A stretch of 64,000 bases of DNA from assembly GCF_012927165.1 (NCBI RefSeq), contig NZ_JABBGA010000021.1:39344-103343 (forward strand), in the 5' to 3' direction. The notes under the pieces were generated by a model, which made no database searches, had not been told where the DNA came from, and was given only the letters and a program-made list of their open reading frames with translations. This document shows positions 16,901 through 25,974 of the stretch, piece after piece. A program made the translations under genes and the position numbers. The DNA is from Zoogloea dura. Lineage in GTDB: Bacteria > Pseudomonadota > Gammaproteobacteria > Burkholderiales > Rhodocyclaceae. The first letter of the stretch is position 1. Every line of letters starts with the position of its first letter.

Positions 16901-17286
16901 GCACTGAAGACCTGCCTGTAAGCGACGCCCTCAACGTGCTGGGAGGGCAGTTGCTGGCCTGTAGTTATGCGCCATTGACCGGCTGGATGCGCACCGGCTG
17001 CTGTGAGGCCGATCCGGACGATCTGGGGCGCCACCATGTGTGCGTTAAGGTGAACGAGGAGTTCCTGGCCTTCAGCGCCATGCGCGGCAACGATTTGTCC
17101 ACGCCGCGCCCCGAATTCCGCTTCGCGGGCCTGCGGCCGGGCGATCGCTGGTGCCTCTGCGCCCTGCGTTGGCGGGAGGCCTGGGAGGCCGGGGTGCCAC
17201 CCCCGGTGGTGCTGGCGGCCACCCACATGGCCGCCCTCGAGGTGATTCCCCTTGAGGCGCTCAAGCGTTACGCCGTGGATCGCTGA
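16897..17286 (+). CDS. DUF2237 family protein
   Basis: 129 aa from a TTG that overlaps the galE stop (TTGA), with AGGGG nine bases upstream; no in-frame ATG is available outside galE. The family pattern is unmistakable: [53 protein letters not shown] and [11 protein letters not shown]. Conserved cysteines suggest a metal or structural site. Function unknown; short soluble protein. Translationally coupled to galE here. Confidence 0.85.
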   Translation: MSTEDLPVSDALNVLGGQLLACSYAPLTGWMRTGCCEADPDDLGRHHVCVKVNEEFLAFSAMRGNDLSTPRPEFRFAGLRPGDRWCLCALRWREAWEAGVPPPVVLAATHMAALEVIPLEALKRYAVDR

Positions 17287-17299
17287 ACGAGCCCGATCG

Positions 17300-18742
17300 T
17301 CACAGGCCTGCTACCCACTCCAGCAGGGCGTCCTGAACCTCGCGCCCGGCGCCGGCATTGGGGTGGTTGATCAGCAGGACCACGATGTAGCGATGTCCGC
17401 TGGCGCCCTGCACATAGCCGGCCAGGCTGCGCACGCCATCCAGCGTGCCGGTCTTGATGTGGGCTGAGCCAGCGGCGGGACTGTTGGCGACCCGCCGCCG
17501 GGCGGTGCCGTCCCGGCCGGCGATCGGCAGCGAGGCGATCAGCTCCGGCATGCTGCGGCTGCGCCAGGCGGCCATCAGGAGGCGGCCCACGGTGTCGGCG
17601 CTGACCCGCTCGCTGCGGGACAGGCCGGCACCGTTTTCGATCACCAGTTTGTCGGTGGGAATGCCTGCTGCGGCGAGTGCGCGTTCCACTACCCGGCTGC
17701 CTGCCGCGGCCGAGTCGCGGCCAGGCTCGCTTTCTGCGCCGAGGGTGGCGAGCAGGTGGCGGGCAATCACGTTGTTCGACCACTTGTTCATGTCGCGGAG
17801 CACCTCCGGCAGTGTCGGTGAGGTGCTCTCCGCCAATGGTCGGGCGTTGGCCGGGGCCGGGCCGTTGACGAAGCGGCCGTCGATTTCACCACCGAGTTCC
17901 CGCCACAAGGTCCGGAACTGCCCTTCGAACAGCCGGGTAGGCGTCAGCGGGGCGAGGTTCCAGTCGAAGGCCGGGGGGCATGCAGGAGGCAGGCTGCCCT
18001 CCAGGGTCAGCACGCTGTTGCCGTTCGAGTCCTCCCGGCTGTCGGCGGTGAGCAGGGCAGACGGATCGTTGCACGGCCCTGTTCCGGCACGACGTATCCG
18101 GTTGTCCAGGCCGAGCCCGGCGGGGAGCGGGTCGATGCTCACCTCGGCCCCTGTCGCGCTTGGCACGAGCCGCAGGGGCAGGGCGCCGTAGTCGATGTTG
18201 AGGGCGTCGGCAGGGGCGTTGTAGGGGCGCAGCGGGCGCTGGTCGAAGGCGCCCGGGTCGTGGGGAGGGAGCTGGAAGAAGCGTCTGTCGGTGACCACGT
18301 TCCCTTCGATGTGGCGAATGTCGCGGCTGCGCAGTTCCCGCAGCAGCAACCACAGCCGTTCCCGTGACAGGCGCGGGTCGCCACCGCCGATCACGTACAG
18401 GTCACCCTGGAGGACGCCGTTGCGGATGGGGGCCTCGGTCACGATGCGGGTTTTCCAGGTGTAGGTCGGGCCGAGCTGGTCGAGGGCCGCATAGGTGGTC
18501 ACCAGCTTCATGACGGAGGCCGGGTTCATCGCCTCGCCAGTCCGATGGGCCAGGAGAGGCGTGGCTGCGTCCACATCCTGGACCAGTACGGCGATGGCCG
18601 TGCGAGGGATCGCGGTGCGTGCCAGGCTGCTCTCCAGGGCAGGAGGCCAGGCCGGGGCCGCAGGGGCCGCCGGTGCCAGCGCGACGAGGCTCAGCAGTGT
18701 GGCCAGGTGGATCGACGGAGGGGCGGAGAAGGGGGGCGGCAT
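17300..18742 (-). CDS. dacB: D-alanyl-D-alanine carboxypeptidase/endopeptidase (PBP4 type)
   Basis: 480 aa. N-terminal Ala/Pro-rich signal peptide ending near APAAPA. Penicillin-binding motifs of peptidase family S13: SxxK in NPASVMKLVTT, SxN in KWSNNVIARHLL and KTG in HIKTGTLDGVRSLAGYV. The large inserted domain between the first two motifs is present (GDLYVIGGGDPRLSRE, YNAPADALNIDYGALPL). Trims peptidoglycan side chains or cuts cross-links in the periplasm. Starts at MPPPFSAP; a TTG 42 nt upstream is possible. It converges with the galE operon with 13 nt between stops. Confidence 0.92.
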   Translation of the reverse strand: MPPPFSAPPSIHLATLLSLVALAPAAPAAPAWPPALESSLARTAIPRTAIAVLVQDVDAATPLLAHRTGEAMNPASVMKLVTTYAALDQLGPTYTWKTRIVTEAPIRNGVLQGDLYVIGGGDPRLSRERLWLLLRELRSRDIRHIEGNVVTDRRFFQLPPHDPGAFDQRPLRPYNAPADALNIDYGALPLRLVPSATGAEVSIDPLPAGLGLDNRIRRAGTGPCNDPSALLTADSREDSNGNSVLTLEGSLPPACPPAFDWNLAPLTPTRLFEGQFRTLWRELGGEIDGRFVNGPAPANARPLAESTSPTLPEVLRDMNKWSNNVIARHLLATLGAESEPGRDSAAAGSRVVERALAAAGIPTDKLVIENGAGLSRSERVSADTVGRLLMAAWRSRSMPELIASLPIAGRDGTARRRVANSPAAGSAHIKTGTLDGVRSLAGYVQGASGHRYIVVLLINHPNAGAGREVQDALLEWVAGL

Positions 18743-18928
18743 GGCGTACACGTAGGGAGTATTCGGGGCAGAACGACGGAACAATTATGCCCTTACGCTG
18801 CGTGAAGTCGCTGCTGCGCCGCACAAAGCAAGCGGATTATTACGCCATCGGGGAGTGTCCGGAAGGGTCTCTGGATGCTGTTGATTGCCATAATTCCCAA
18901 TGCTGGCGCGGGTTTAGCGCTATAGCCC

Positions 18929-18957
18929 TTTTTTTGGGTACGGGTTTTCGCTATACT
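18929..18957 (+). promoter_or_regulatory. Candidate promoter of petABC
   Basis: -10 TATACT at 18952-18957 with a T-rich stretch at the -35 position, 57 nt before the petA ATG. The rest of the 271-nt gap between dacB and petA shows no gene. Confidence 0.45.
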
Positions 18958-19013
18958 CCGCAAGTTTTCCGTATTGCGATCTTCGAAGTCTCTTTTATTG
19001 AGGTTAGTGGGCC

Positions 19014-19607
19014 ATGAGCGTGGATCAGAAAGTGGATGCGGGTCGGCGCCAGCTGTTGCTGGTGACGTCGGCGGCAGGGGGCGTGGGCGCAGTCGCCGCG
19101 GCCGTGCCGTTCGTCGCGAGCCTGACGCCGTCGGAGCGTGCAAAGGCAGCCGGTGCGCCGGTTGAAGTGGATATCAGCAAGCTGGGCCCGGGTCAGATGA
19201 TGACCGTCGAGTGGCGCGGCAAGCCGGTCTGGATCATCAATCGCACCAAGGAAATGCTGGAGTCGCTCAAGAAGACCGATGGTGAGGTCAGCGATCCCAA
19301 TTCCGACAAGCCGATGCAGCCGGAGTACGCCAAGAACGAAACCCGTTCCATCAAGCCGGAAATCCTGGTGGCGGTGGGTATCTGCACCCACTTGGGCTGT
19401 TCTCCGTCCGACAAGTTCAAGACGGGTGCCGAAAGCGGTGTGAGCCCCGACTGGGCCGGTGGTTTCCTGTGCCCCTGTCACGGTTCCACCTTCGACCTGG
19501 CTGGCCGCGTCTACAAGAGCAAGCCCGCGCCGGACAATCTTGAAATTCCGCCGCACAAGTACCTGGCCGACACCAAGATCCTGATCGGCGAAGACGGAAA
19601 GGCCTAA
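19014..19607 (+). CDS. petA: Ubiquinol-cytochrome c reductase Rieske iron-sulfur subunit
   Basis: 197 aa. N-terminal Tat-like signal/anchor (RRQLLLVTSAAGGVGAVAAA) keeps it membrane-tethered. The Rieske cluster ligands are CTHLGC and CPCHGSTFDLAGR, with two Cys and two His for the 2Fe-2S centre and two further Cys for the disulfide. Transfers electrons from quinol to cytochrome c1 on the periplasmic face of complex III. First gene of petABC; 3 nt before petB. Confidence 0.97.
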   Translation: MSVDQKVDAGRRQLLLVTSAAGGVGAVAAAVPFVASLTPSERAKAAGAPVEVDISKLGPGQMMTVEWRGKPVWIINRTKEMLESLKKTDGEVSDPNSDKPMQPEYAKNETRSIKPEILVAVGICTHLGCSPSDKFKTGAESGVSPDWAGGFLCPCHGSTFDLAGRVYKSKPAPDNLEIPPHKYLADTKILIGEDGKA

Positions 19608-19610
19608 ACG

Positions 19611-20876
19611 ATGACGACGAAATCTCAAGCTGTTCTCGACTGGATCGACGCGCGCTTCCCGCTGACGTCGACCATCAAAGGGCACCTCACCGAGTATTAC
19701 GCTCCCAAGAACTTCAACTTCTGGTACTTCTTCGGTTCCCTGGCGCTGCTGGTGCTGGTGATCCAGATCGTCACCGGCATCTTCCTGGTGATGCACTACA
19801 AGCCCGATGCGTCCCTCAACGCGTCCGGCGTGCCGGTGGCTTTCGCCTCCGTCGAATACATCATGCGTGACGTGCCGGGTGGCTGGATCATCCGCTACAT
19901 GCACTCCACCGGTGCTTCGGCGTTCTTCATCGTCGTTTACCTGCACATGTTCCGCGGCCTGCTCTACGGTTCCTACCGCAAGCCCCGCGAACTGATCTGG
20001 ATCTTCGGCACCCTGATTTTCCTGGCGCTGATGGCCGAGGCCTTCATGGGCTACCTGCTGCCCTGGGGCCAGATGTCGTTCTGGGGCGCACAGGTGATCG
20101 TGAACCTGTTCTCCGCGATTCCCGTGATCGGTCCGGACCTGTCCGTGGTCATCCGTGGTGACTTCGTGGTGTCCGACGCGACCCTCAACCGCTTCTTCTC
20201 CTTCCACGTCATCGCCGTGCCGCTGATCCTCATCGGCCTGGTTGCCGCCCACATCGTCGCCCTGCACGAAGTCGGCTCCAACAACCCGGATGGTGTCGAG
20301 ATCAAGAAGAAGAAGGGCGCCGACGGTCATCCGCTGGACGGCATCCCCTTCCATCCCTACTACACCGTCAAGGACATCGTGGGCGTGGTGGGCTTCCTGA
20401 TCGTCTTCTCCTTCATCGTGTTCTTCGCACCCGAAGGTGGCGGCTACTTCCTGGAGTTCAACAACTTCATCCCGGCCGACCCGCTGAAGACCCCGCCGCA
20501 CATTGCGCCGGTGTGGTACTTCACCCCGTTCTACTCGATCCTGCGTGCGGTGACCTATCCGCTGCTGGGCATCGACGCGAAGTTCTGGGGTGTGGTGGCC
20601 ATGGGCGCAGCCGTGGTGATCATTGCCTTCCTGCCCTGGCTGGACCGCAGCCCGGTGAAGTCGATCCGCTACAAGGGCGGTCTGTTCAAGGCCATCCTGG
20701 CTGTTTTCGTCGTTTGCTTCTTCATCCTCGGCTATCTCGGCGTGCTGCCTCCCACTCCGGGTCGCACCCTGGTGTCGCAGATCTGCTCGGTGATCTATTT
20801 CGGCTTCTTCCTGCTGATGCCCTGGTACTCGAAGATCGACAAGTGCAAGCCCGAACCTGATCGGGTGACCGGTTAA
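19611..20876 (+). CDS. petB: Cytochrome b of the bc1 complex
   Basis: 421 aa, full-length unsplit cytochrome b. Begins with WIDARFPLTSTIKGHLTEYY, haem ligand histidines in helices B and D (MHSTGASAFFIVVYLHMFRG; FHVIAVPLILIGLVAAHI), and the Qo-site PEW-equivalent in APVWYFTPFYSILRAV. About eight membrane helices. Carries haems bL and bH for the Q cycle. Confidence 0.97.
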   Translation: MTTKSQAVLDWIDARFPLTSTIKGHLTEYYAPKNFNFWYFFGSLALLVLVIQIVTGIFLVMHYKPDASLNASGVPVAFASVEYIMRDVPGGWIIRYMHSTGASAFFIVVYLHMFRGLLYGSYRKPRELIWIFGTLIFLALMAEAFMGYLLPWGQMSFWGAQVIVNLFSAIPVIGPDLSVVIRGDFVVSDATLNRFFSFHVIAVPLILIGLVAAHIVALHEVGSNNPDGVEIKKKKGADGHPLDGIPFHPYYTVKDIVGVVGFLIVFSFIVFFAPEGGGYFLEFNNFIPADPLKTPPHIAPVWYFTPFYSILRAVTYPLLGIDAKFWGVVAMGAAVVIIAFLPWLDRSPVKSIRYKGGLFKAILAVFVVCFFILGYLGVLPPTPGRTLVSQICSVIYFGFFLLMPWYSKIDKCKPEPDRVTG

Positions 20877-20882
20877 TAGAGA

Positions 20883-21635
20883 ATGAAAGCCATGAAAAAA
20901 CTTTTGTCAGCTCTCTTGTTCGCACCGCTGCTTGCGCTTGCCAGCGGTCCCGAACTGCACCTCGACAAGGCGCCGGTATCCACCGATCCGGCTGCCCTGC
21001 AGAATGGCGCCAAGATCTTCGTCAATTACTGCCTGAACTGCCACGGCGCCAGCTACATGCGCTACAACCGGCTGCAGGAAATCGGTCTGTCCGAGCAGAT
21101 GATCAAGGACAACCTGATGTTCACTGCCGACAAGATCGGCGAGCCGATGCGCATCGCCATGCAGCGTGACGAGGCCAAGGTCTTCTTCGGTGCCGCGCCT
21201 CCGGACCTGACCGTGATCTCCCGTTCCCGTGCCTCCGAGTTCGGTAGCGGCGCCGACTGGCTGTACACCTACCTGCGCAGCTTCTACCGTGACGAAAGCC
21301 GTCCGACCGGCTGGAACAACGTGATCTTCGAAAACGTCGGCATGCCGCACGTTCTCTACGAGCTCCAGGGCCAGCAGGTTGCCAAGGTCGAGCAGAAGGA
21401 CGATGGTCACGGTAACAAGGTCAAGGAGATCTCCCTTGAGCCGGGCACGCCGGGCAAGCTGTCCAAGGAGGAGTACGACAAGGCGACCGCCGACCTCGTC
21501 TCCTACCTGGTGTGGATGGGTGAGCCGATGGCCGAGAAGCGCAAGAGCATCGGTACCGGGGTGATCGCTTTCCTGGGCCTGCTGTTCGTCCTGTCCTACC
21601 TGCTCAAGAAGAACTTCTGGAAGGACATCCACTAA
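20883..21635 (+). CDS. petC: Cytochrome c1 of the bc1 complex
   Basis: 250 aa. Signal peptide MKAMKKLLSALLFAPLLALA, single haem c site CLNCH near residue 45, axial methionine region in NVGMPHVL, and a C-terminal anchor IGTGVIAFLGLLFVLSYLLKK. Accepts electrons from the Rieske protein and passes them to soluble cytochrome c. Six nucleotides after petB. Confidence 0.97.
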   Translation: MKAMKKLLSALLFAPLLALASGPELHLDKAPVSTDPAALQNGAKIFVNYCLNCHGASYMRYNRLQEIGLSEQMIKDNLMFTADKIGEPMRIAMQRDEAKVFFGAAPPDLTVISRSRASEFGSGADWLYTYLRSFYRDESRPTGWNNVIFENVGMPHVLYELQGQQVAKVEQKDDGHGNKVKEISLEPGTPGKLSKEEYDKATADLVSYLVWMGEPMAEKRKSIGTGVIAFLGLLFVLSYLLKKNFWKDIH

Positions 21636-21684
21636 TACTCGGCGGCGGGTTTGCCGATGCAGTCCCTTGCTGTCGCCGAGCAAG

Positions 21685-21716
21685 ACGCACCGCGCGCCAT
21701 CCGGCGCGTGGTGCGT
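21685..21716. promoter_or_regulatory. Long hairpin between petC and sspA
   Basis: ACGCACCGCGCGCC (21685-21698), loop ATCC, GGCGCGTGGTGCGT (21703-21716): a 14-bp stem with one G-U pair, ending 30 nt upstream of sspA. No T-run follows, so it is not a classic terminator; it may be an attenuator-like or RNA-stabilising structure. Confidence 0.5.
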
Positions 21717-21746
21717 GATTCAGAGTATCCGTGGGGTAACACAACG

Positions 21747-22343
21747 ATGATGAATTTGTATTCCGGAACGACAGATCCTTTCAGTCACCGGTGCCGTATC
21801 GTGCTCTTTGAAAAGGGCATGGATTTCCAGGTGATTGATGTCGATCTCTTCAACAAGCCGGAAGACATCGCCGTCATCAACCCGTACAACCGGGTTCCTG
21901 TGCTGGTTGATCGTGACCTCGTGCTCTACGAGTCCAACATCATCAACGAGTACATCGACGAGCGTTTCCCGCATCCCCAGCTGATGCCGCCCGACCCGAT
22001 CATGCGTGCCCGGGCCCGGCAGCTGCTGCACACCTTCGAGCTGGAGCTGTTCTCCCATATCGATGCCCTGGAGAAGAATCCCAAGGGCGCCGACAAGGAG
22101 CGTGCCCATGTTCGTGACCAGCTGACCCAGCTGGCGCCCATGTTCACCAAGCAGAAATTCCTGCTGGGTGACGAGTTCTCCATGCTCGACGTGGCCATTG
22201 CGCCGCTGTTGTGGCGTCTGGACCACTACGGCATCGAACTGCCCCGTTCGGCCGCACCGCTGATGAAGTACGCCGAGCGGATCTTCAGCCGCCAGGGTTT
22301 CATCGATGCCATGACCCCGTCCGAAAAGGTCATGCGCCGCTGA
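21747..22343 (+). CDS. sspA: Stringent starvation protein A
   Basis: 198 aa. Glutathione-transferase fold without the catalytic serine/tyrosine: MNLYSGTTDPFSHRCRIVLF at the N-terminus, PYNRVPVLVDRDLVLYESN (the cis-Pro loop) and a helical C-terminal domain. SspA binds RNA polymerase and redirects transcription in stationary phase and acid stress. Tandem ATG ATG start; either may be used. Followed by a terminator and then sspB, the usual sspAB pair downstream of petABC in betaproteobacteria. Confidence 0.95.
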   Translation: MMNLYSGTTDPFSHRCRIVLFEKGMDFQVIDVDLFNKPEDIAVINPYNRVPVLVDRDLVLYESNIINEYIDERFPHPQLMPPDPIMRARARQLLHTFELELFSHIDALEKNPKGADKERAHVRDQLTQLAPMFTKQKFLLGDEFSMLDVAIAPLLWRLDHYGIELPRSAAPLMKYAERIFSRQGFIDAMTPSEKVMRR

Positions 22344-22351
22344 TGCATTCC

Positions 22352-22379
22352 GGGGCTGCGTTCCGACGCAGCCCCGTTT
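22352..22379 (+). terminator. Terminator after sspA
   Basis: GGGGCTGCG (22352-22360), loop TTCCGA, CGCAGCCCC (22367-22375), then GTTTCC. A strong stem with a short U-tail, so it may reduce rather than abolish read-through into sspB. Confidence 0.75.
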
Positions 22380-22439
22380 CCTTTCCTTTTCCTGTTTCTG
22401 CGGCCTGTTCCGGGCCCGCACGCCGGAGGCCACCCGGTC

Positions 22440-22886
22440 ATGAGTGAAGTTTCCACCAAGCCCTACCTGATCCGCGCCATTCATGAGTGGTGTGTGGATC
22501 AGGGGCTGACGCCCTACCTCGCGGTTGCTGTCGATCGCCGTACCCTGGTGCCACGCAGTTTCGTGCAGGATGGCCAGATCGTCCTGAACATCAGCCCCGA
22601 TGCGACCCAGAGCCTGGTGATGGGCAATGAGATGATCGCCTTCCAGGCGCGTTTCGGCGGAGTGGCCCAGAACATTTCCGTTCCTGTCGAGAATGTTTCG
22701 GCGATCTATGCCAGGGAGAACGGGCATGGCATGGCCTTTGAGCCGGCAAGCCTGGCTGATGGCGAGTCGTCCGTCGACGAGGCTGAGCTGGCCGAGGAGC
22801 CGATGGATGCACTGGCCGAGGACATCACGCCCCCGGAGCCACCCAAGGGTGGTGGCCTGCGTGCCCATCTGAAGCTGGTCAAGTAA
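22440..22886 (+). CDS. sspB: ClpXP protease specificity-enhancing factor SspB
   Basis: 148 aa. Folded substrate-binding domain (KPYLIRAIHEWCVDQGLTPY, then VPRSFVQDGQIVLNISPDA) joined by an acidic flexible tail to the C-terminal LKLVK, the XB peptide that docks on ClpX. Delivers ssrA-tagged proteins to ClpXP. Starts 96 nt after sspA. Confidence 0.95.
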   Translation: MSEVSTKPYLIRAIHEWCVDQGLTPYLAVAVDRRTLVPRSFVQDGQIVLNISPDATQSLVMGNEMIAFQARFGGVAQNISVPVENVSAIYARENGHGMAFEPASLADGESSVDEAELAEEPMDALAEDITPPEPPKGGGLRAHLKLVK

Positions 22887-22991
22887 GCCCTCTTTTTGAG
22901 CCAGGGTCTGTGCGATTGATCTGGCTCAGGGTGTGCCCGGGTGTCTGGGCGCTAGAGTAGCAAGCATCTTCTTTTTTCGAGGTTTCCCGAC

Positions 22992-23486
22992 ATGGCAGCG
23001 ATGGAATGGACTGAAAAGCTCACCTTGGGCCTGGGCGTGATGGATCAGACCCACCAGGAGTTCGTCGAGGCCTACAACCGCATGCTCGCGGCTGAGGGTG
23101 ATGCACTGCTGGTTGAGATGGATGCCTTCCTGGCGCATACGATCGAGCATTTCGACCAGGAGAATCGCTGGATGGAGAAGATCGGCTTTCCGGGTTGTCA
23201 CAAGGCCGAGCACGACCGCGTGATCGCCGTCTGTCGCGATGTGCGCAAGCGTGTCGAACGTGGCGACGCGGCCCTTGGGCGCCAGCTTCTCCAGGAATTG
23301 CCGATCTGGTTCGACAACCATGTGGAATCCATGGACGCGGCCTTGGCCGCCTATATCGAATCCATCGGCTTTGATACCGAAACCGGAGAAATCCGCAATC
23401 CGCCCAGCCAGGATTGCGAGGACGGTTCCCCGGCCTGTTGTACGCCGCCGGCCGCAGTGCCTGCTGTCGAGCAGCAGCCGGCCTGA
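22992..23486 (+). CDS. Bacteriohemerythrin with cysteine-containing tail
   Basis: 164 aa. All non-haem di-iron ligands are present: H21, H53-X3-E57, H70-X3-H74 and H110-X4-D115, so it should bind O2 reversibly. Residues 1-125 form the four-helix bundle. A ~40-aa tail (residues ~126-164) is unusual in containing C142, C149 and C150 (DCEDGSPACC) and a Pro/Ala-rich end, which might respond to redox state or bind a partner. Single-domain soluble form; possible roles are O2 storage, delivery or sensing in a microaerobic organism. Its own transcription unit by spacing. Confidence 0.93.
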   Translation: MAAMEWTEKLTLGLGVMDQTHQEFVEAYNRMLAAEGDALLVEMDAFLAHTIEHFDQENRWMEKIGFPGCHKAEHDRVIAVCRDVRKRVERGDAALGRQLLQELPIWFDNHVESMDAALAAYIESIGFDTETGEIRNPPSQDCEDGSPACCTPPAAVPAVEQQPA

Positions 23487-23557
23487 TCTGCTCCCATTTC
23501 ACCGCGGTGCCGCGGTGACGGGGCTGCTCGGCCGGCGTGCCGGCGAGCGCTCCATGG

Positions 23558-23578
23558 CCGGCCTTGAGCCGGTTTTTT
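23558..23578 (+). terminator. Terminator after bacteriohemerythrin
   Basis: CCGGC (23558-23562), loop CTTGA, GCCGG (23568-23572) followed by six T. Short but GC-rich stem with a clear U-tract. Confidence 0.75.
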
Positions 23579-23703
23579 CTTTTCTTCCAAAGTCTTTCCG
23601 GCGGTCGCCTCCCGCCCTGGCGGCCTGAGTTCGAATGCTCGAGCTAAAGTCGTCGCCTGCCGTGACGATATGCCTTCCAATCAGGTTTCGACGGGTGGGG
23701 AAG

Positions 23704-24582
23704 ATGTCTTTTGTGCGGATCAGCAATGGCGAGGTTGAGGTCGGGCGTCCCGTGCTCTGGCCTCTTTACGACGACAAGAAGCAGCTCCTGCTTGCCCGCG
23801 GTGTGGTCGTCGAAACCGAATCCCAGAAAAAGGCCCTGATGGAGCGTGGCCTCTTCCGCAAGCTGCAGGTCAGTGAAACCCGTGCCAATCCTGAGAGCGG
23901 GGAGAAGCCTGCGGGTGACAACTGCAGCTTCGACGAGATCAAGCTGGATATTGGCGACACCCTCCAGCTGCAGACCCAGAGTGATACTGGCCAGGCGCGT
24001 TATTACGTCAAGCTGATCGGCTATCTCAAGGGCAAGAGCGTGCTGGTGACCACGCCGACCCAGGATGGCAAGGTTCTGTTGATGCGCGAGGGGCAGGCTT
24101 TCGTTGTCCGCCTGTTTTCGGGGAAGAGCGTGTTTGCCTTCGGCGCGACCATCCATAAAGTTGCGAACGTGCCCTTTCCCCATCTTCACCTGACTTATCC
24201 GTCCCAGGTCCGTGGGCTGGTTGTGCGGCGCGGGGCGCGGGCGCGGGTCAACCTGATTGCTGCTGTCTCGTCTCCGGATGGGCGCTCCCATGCGGCGACG
24301 ATCGTGGATCTGAGCACAGGTGGTGCGATGCTGGTTGCCAAATCGCCGATGGGCATCAAGGACGACCGGATCTCCATCAAGTTCCGGGTGGTCGTGAGTG
24401 AGGTGGAGCAGTACCTCACGATCCCGGCGGTGTTGCGGTCGGTGCATGCCACCACGGCTCAGGATGGCGAGCCTCCGCAGGTGCACCATGGTGTCCAGTT
24501 TGACGATCTGCCCCATGCAGAGCAGGTCGTTTTGTCGGCCTTTGTCTATCGCATCCTCTTCGAGGAAACCGCCGAGGGTTGA
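23704..24582 (+). CDS. PilZ-domain protein, YcgR-like flagellar brake
   Basis: 292 aa. N-terminal region includes a YcgR-N-like beta domain (around residues 90-160, GDTLQLQTQSD). C-terminal PilZ domain has RRGARARVN (the RxxxR c-di-GMP motif) and DLSTGGAML (D/NxSxxG). c-di-GMP binding is therefore expected. YcgR relatives slow the flagellar motor; others act on pili or exopolysaccharide. The start at MSFVRISNG is chosen because the upstream extension lacks similarity. It ends exactly one base before the convergent dadA stop. Confidence 0.85.
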   Translation: MSFVRISNGEVEVGRPVLWPLYDDKKQLLLARGVVVETESQKKALMERGLFRKLQVSETRANPESGEKPAGDNCSFDEIKLDIGDTLQLQTQSDTGQARYYVKLIGYLKGKSVLVTTPTQDGKVLLMREGQAFVVRLFSGKSVFAFGATIHKVANVPFPHLHLTYPSQVRGLVVRRGARARVNLIAAVSSPDGRSHAATIVDLSTGGAMLVAKSPMGIKDDRISIKFRVVVSEVEQYLTIPAVLRSVHATTAQDGEPPQVHHGVQFDDLPHAEQVVLSAFVYRILFEETAEG

Positions 24583-25839
24583 TCAGCCCCTGCGGAAAGG
24601 AAAATCCGGCTCCGGTCGTCTGTCTTCGAGGATGTCGGTGATCGCTTTTGCCGAGCCGCAGGCGAGGGTCCAGCCCAGAGTGCCATGTCCGGTGTTTACA
24701 TAGAGATTGTCGATCAGGGTGCGGCCGATCTGCGGCAGGTTACTCGGAGTGGCCGGGCGCAGGCCACACCAGTGTTCTGCCTGGCTCAGGTCGGCTGCCC
24801 CTGGCAGATGGCTCTCCAGCCACCTGACGATGGCGGCGCTGCGTGCCGGGTTTGGTGACAGATCAAAACCGTTCAGCTCCGCGGTCCCGGCTACTCTAAG
24901 ACGGTCACCCAGGCGCGAGCAGACGATCCGCCGGGACTCGTCGGTAAGGCTGTGGCGCGGGGCCAGCGATTCATCGATGATCGGGACGGTCACAGAGTAG
25001 CCCTTCACCGGATAGATCGGCAGCTTCACGCCAAAGCGTTTGAGCAGGCCCGGACTGTAGCTGCCCGCGGCCACGACGACCGCGTCGGCCTTGAACACGC
25101 CGGCGCGGAGATCGCCGTCCAGCACCCGGGCGCCGCGGATCCTGCCTTTCACGATGTCGAATTCGTACAGCCTGCTGTCGAAGGAGAAGCGGACCCCGGC
25201 CGCTGCGGCCTTGGCTGCCAGGGCCTGGCAGAACAGGTGGGCGTCGCCGCTTTCGTCATCCAGGCCGTGCAGTGCCCCCGCCAGTTGCGGGCGCACTTTT
25301 TTCAGGGCGGGCTCGAGGTCGACCGCTTCGTCCGCACTCAGCAGCCGGGTATGGATGCCCAGGGATTCGAGTTCCTGCTGGCGTGCCGGAATGCCGCTGA
25401 ATTCACGCCGGTTCTGGAACAGGTGCAGGATGCCGGCTTCGCTCGCGTCGTATTCAAGGCCCAGGCTTTCGCGCAGGGATTTGAGCTCGCTCCGGCTGTA
25501 GAGCGCCAGGTTGGCGATGGCGCGGGTGTTGTAGGCTGTCCGGCCGGGCAGGCACTCCCGCAGGAAGGCTGCGGCCCAGCGCCATTGGGCCGGATCGGCG
25601 CGCAGCCGGAACAGGAGGGGCGCATCCTTGCGGCCCAGCCAGCGCAGGATGGTGGCCGGCGCTGTGGGGTTGGCCCAGGGTTCGGGATGGCTGACCGAGA
25701 TCTGTCCGCCGTTGGCGAAGCTCGTTTCCATCCCCGGGCCGGGCCGGCGATCGACGACGGTGACGGAATGACCTGCCTGGTTGAGATACCAGGCGCTCGT
25801 GACGCCGGCTAGGCCGGCGCCGATGATCAGAACTTCCAT
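24583..25839 (-). CDS. dadA: D-amino acid dehydrogenase, small subunit-like
   Basis: 418 aa. FAD-binding Rossmann motif GAGLAG at residues 7-12 (MEVLIIGAGLAGVTSAWYL), ETSFANGGQISVSHPEPWANP and a C-terminal CGLRPATPSNLPQIG...NLYVNTGHGTLGWTLACGSA match DadA. Oxidises D-alanine and other D-amino acids to keto acids, passing electrons to the quinone pool at the inner membrane. No racemase gene is adjacent. Convergent with the PilZ gene, stops abutting. Confidence 0.93.
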   Translation of the reverse strand: MEVLIIGAGLAGVTSAWYLNQAGHSVTVVDRRPGPGMETSFANGGQISVSHPEPWANPTAPATILRWLGRKDAPLLFRLRADPAQWRWAAAFLRECLPGRTAYNTRAIANLALYSRSELKSLRESLGLEYDASEAGILHLFQNRREFSGIPARQQELESLGIHTRLLSADEAVDLEPALKKVRPQLAGALHGLDDESGDAHLFCQALAAKAAAAGVRFSFDSRLYEFDIVKGRIRGARVLDGDLRAGVFKADAVVVAAGSYSPGLLKRFGVKLPIYPVKGYSVTVPIIDESLAPRHSLTDESRRIVCSRLGDRLRVAGTAELNGFDLSPNPARSAAIVRWLESHLPGAADLSQAEHWCGLRPATPSNLPQIGRTLIDNLYVNTGHGTLGWTLACGSAKAITDILEDRRPEPDFPFRRG

Positions 25840-25974
25840 GATGCCTTGTGAGGAGAGTGCTTCGGGAGGGGGCGGGCTGCCCCTTGCGAAATTCAGTGCC
25901 TAATCATAAACGACGGATGGGGCCGATCCGGGCGATAATCCGCACTTTTAGCGCTTATCCCGGAGAAACGAGCC

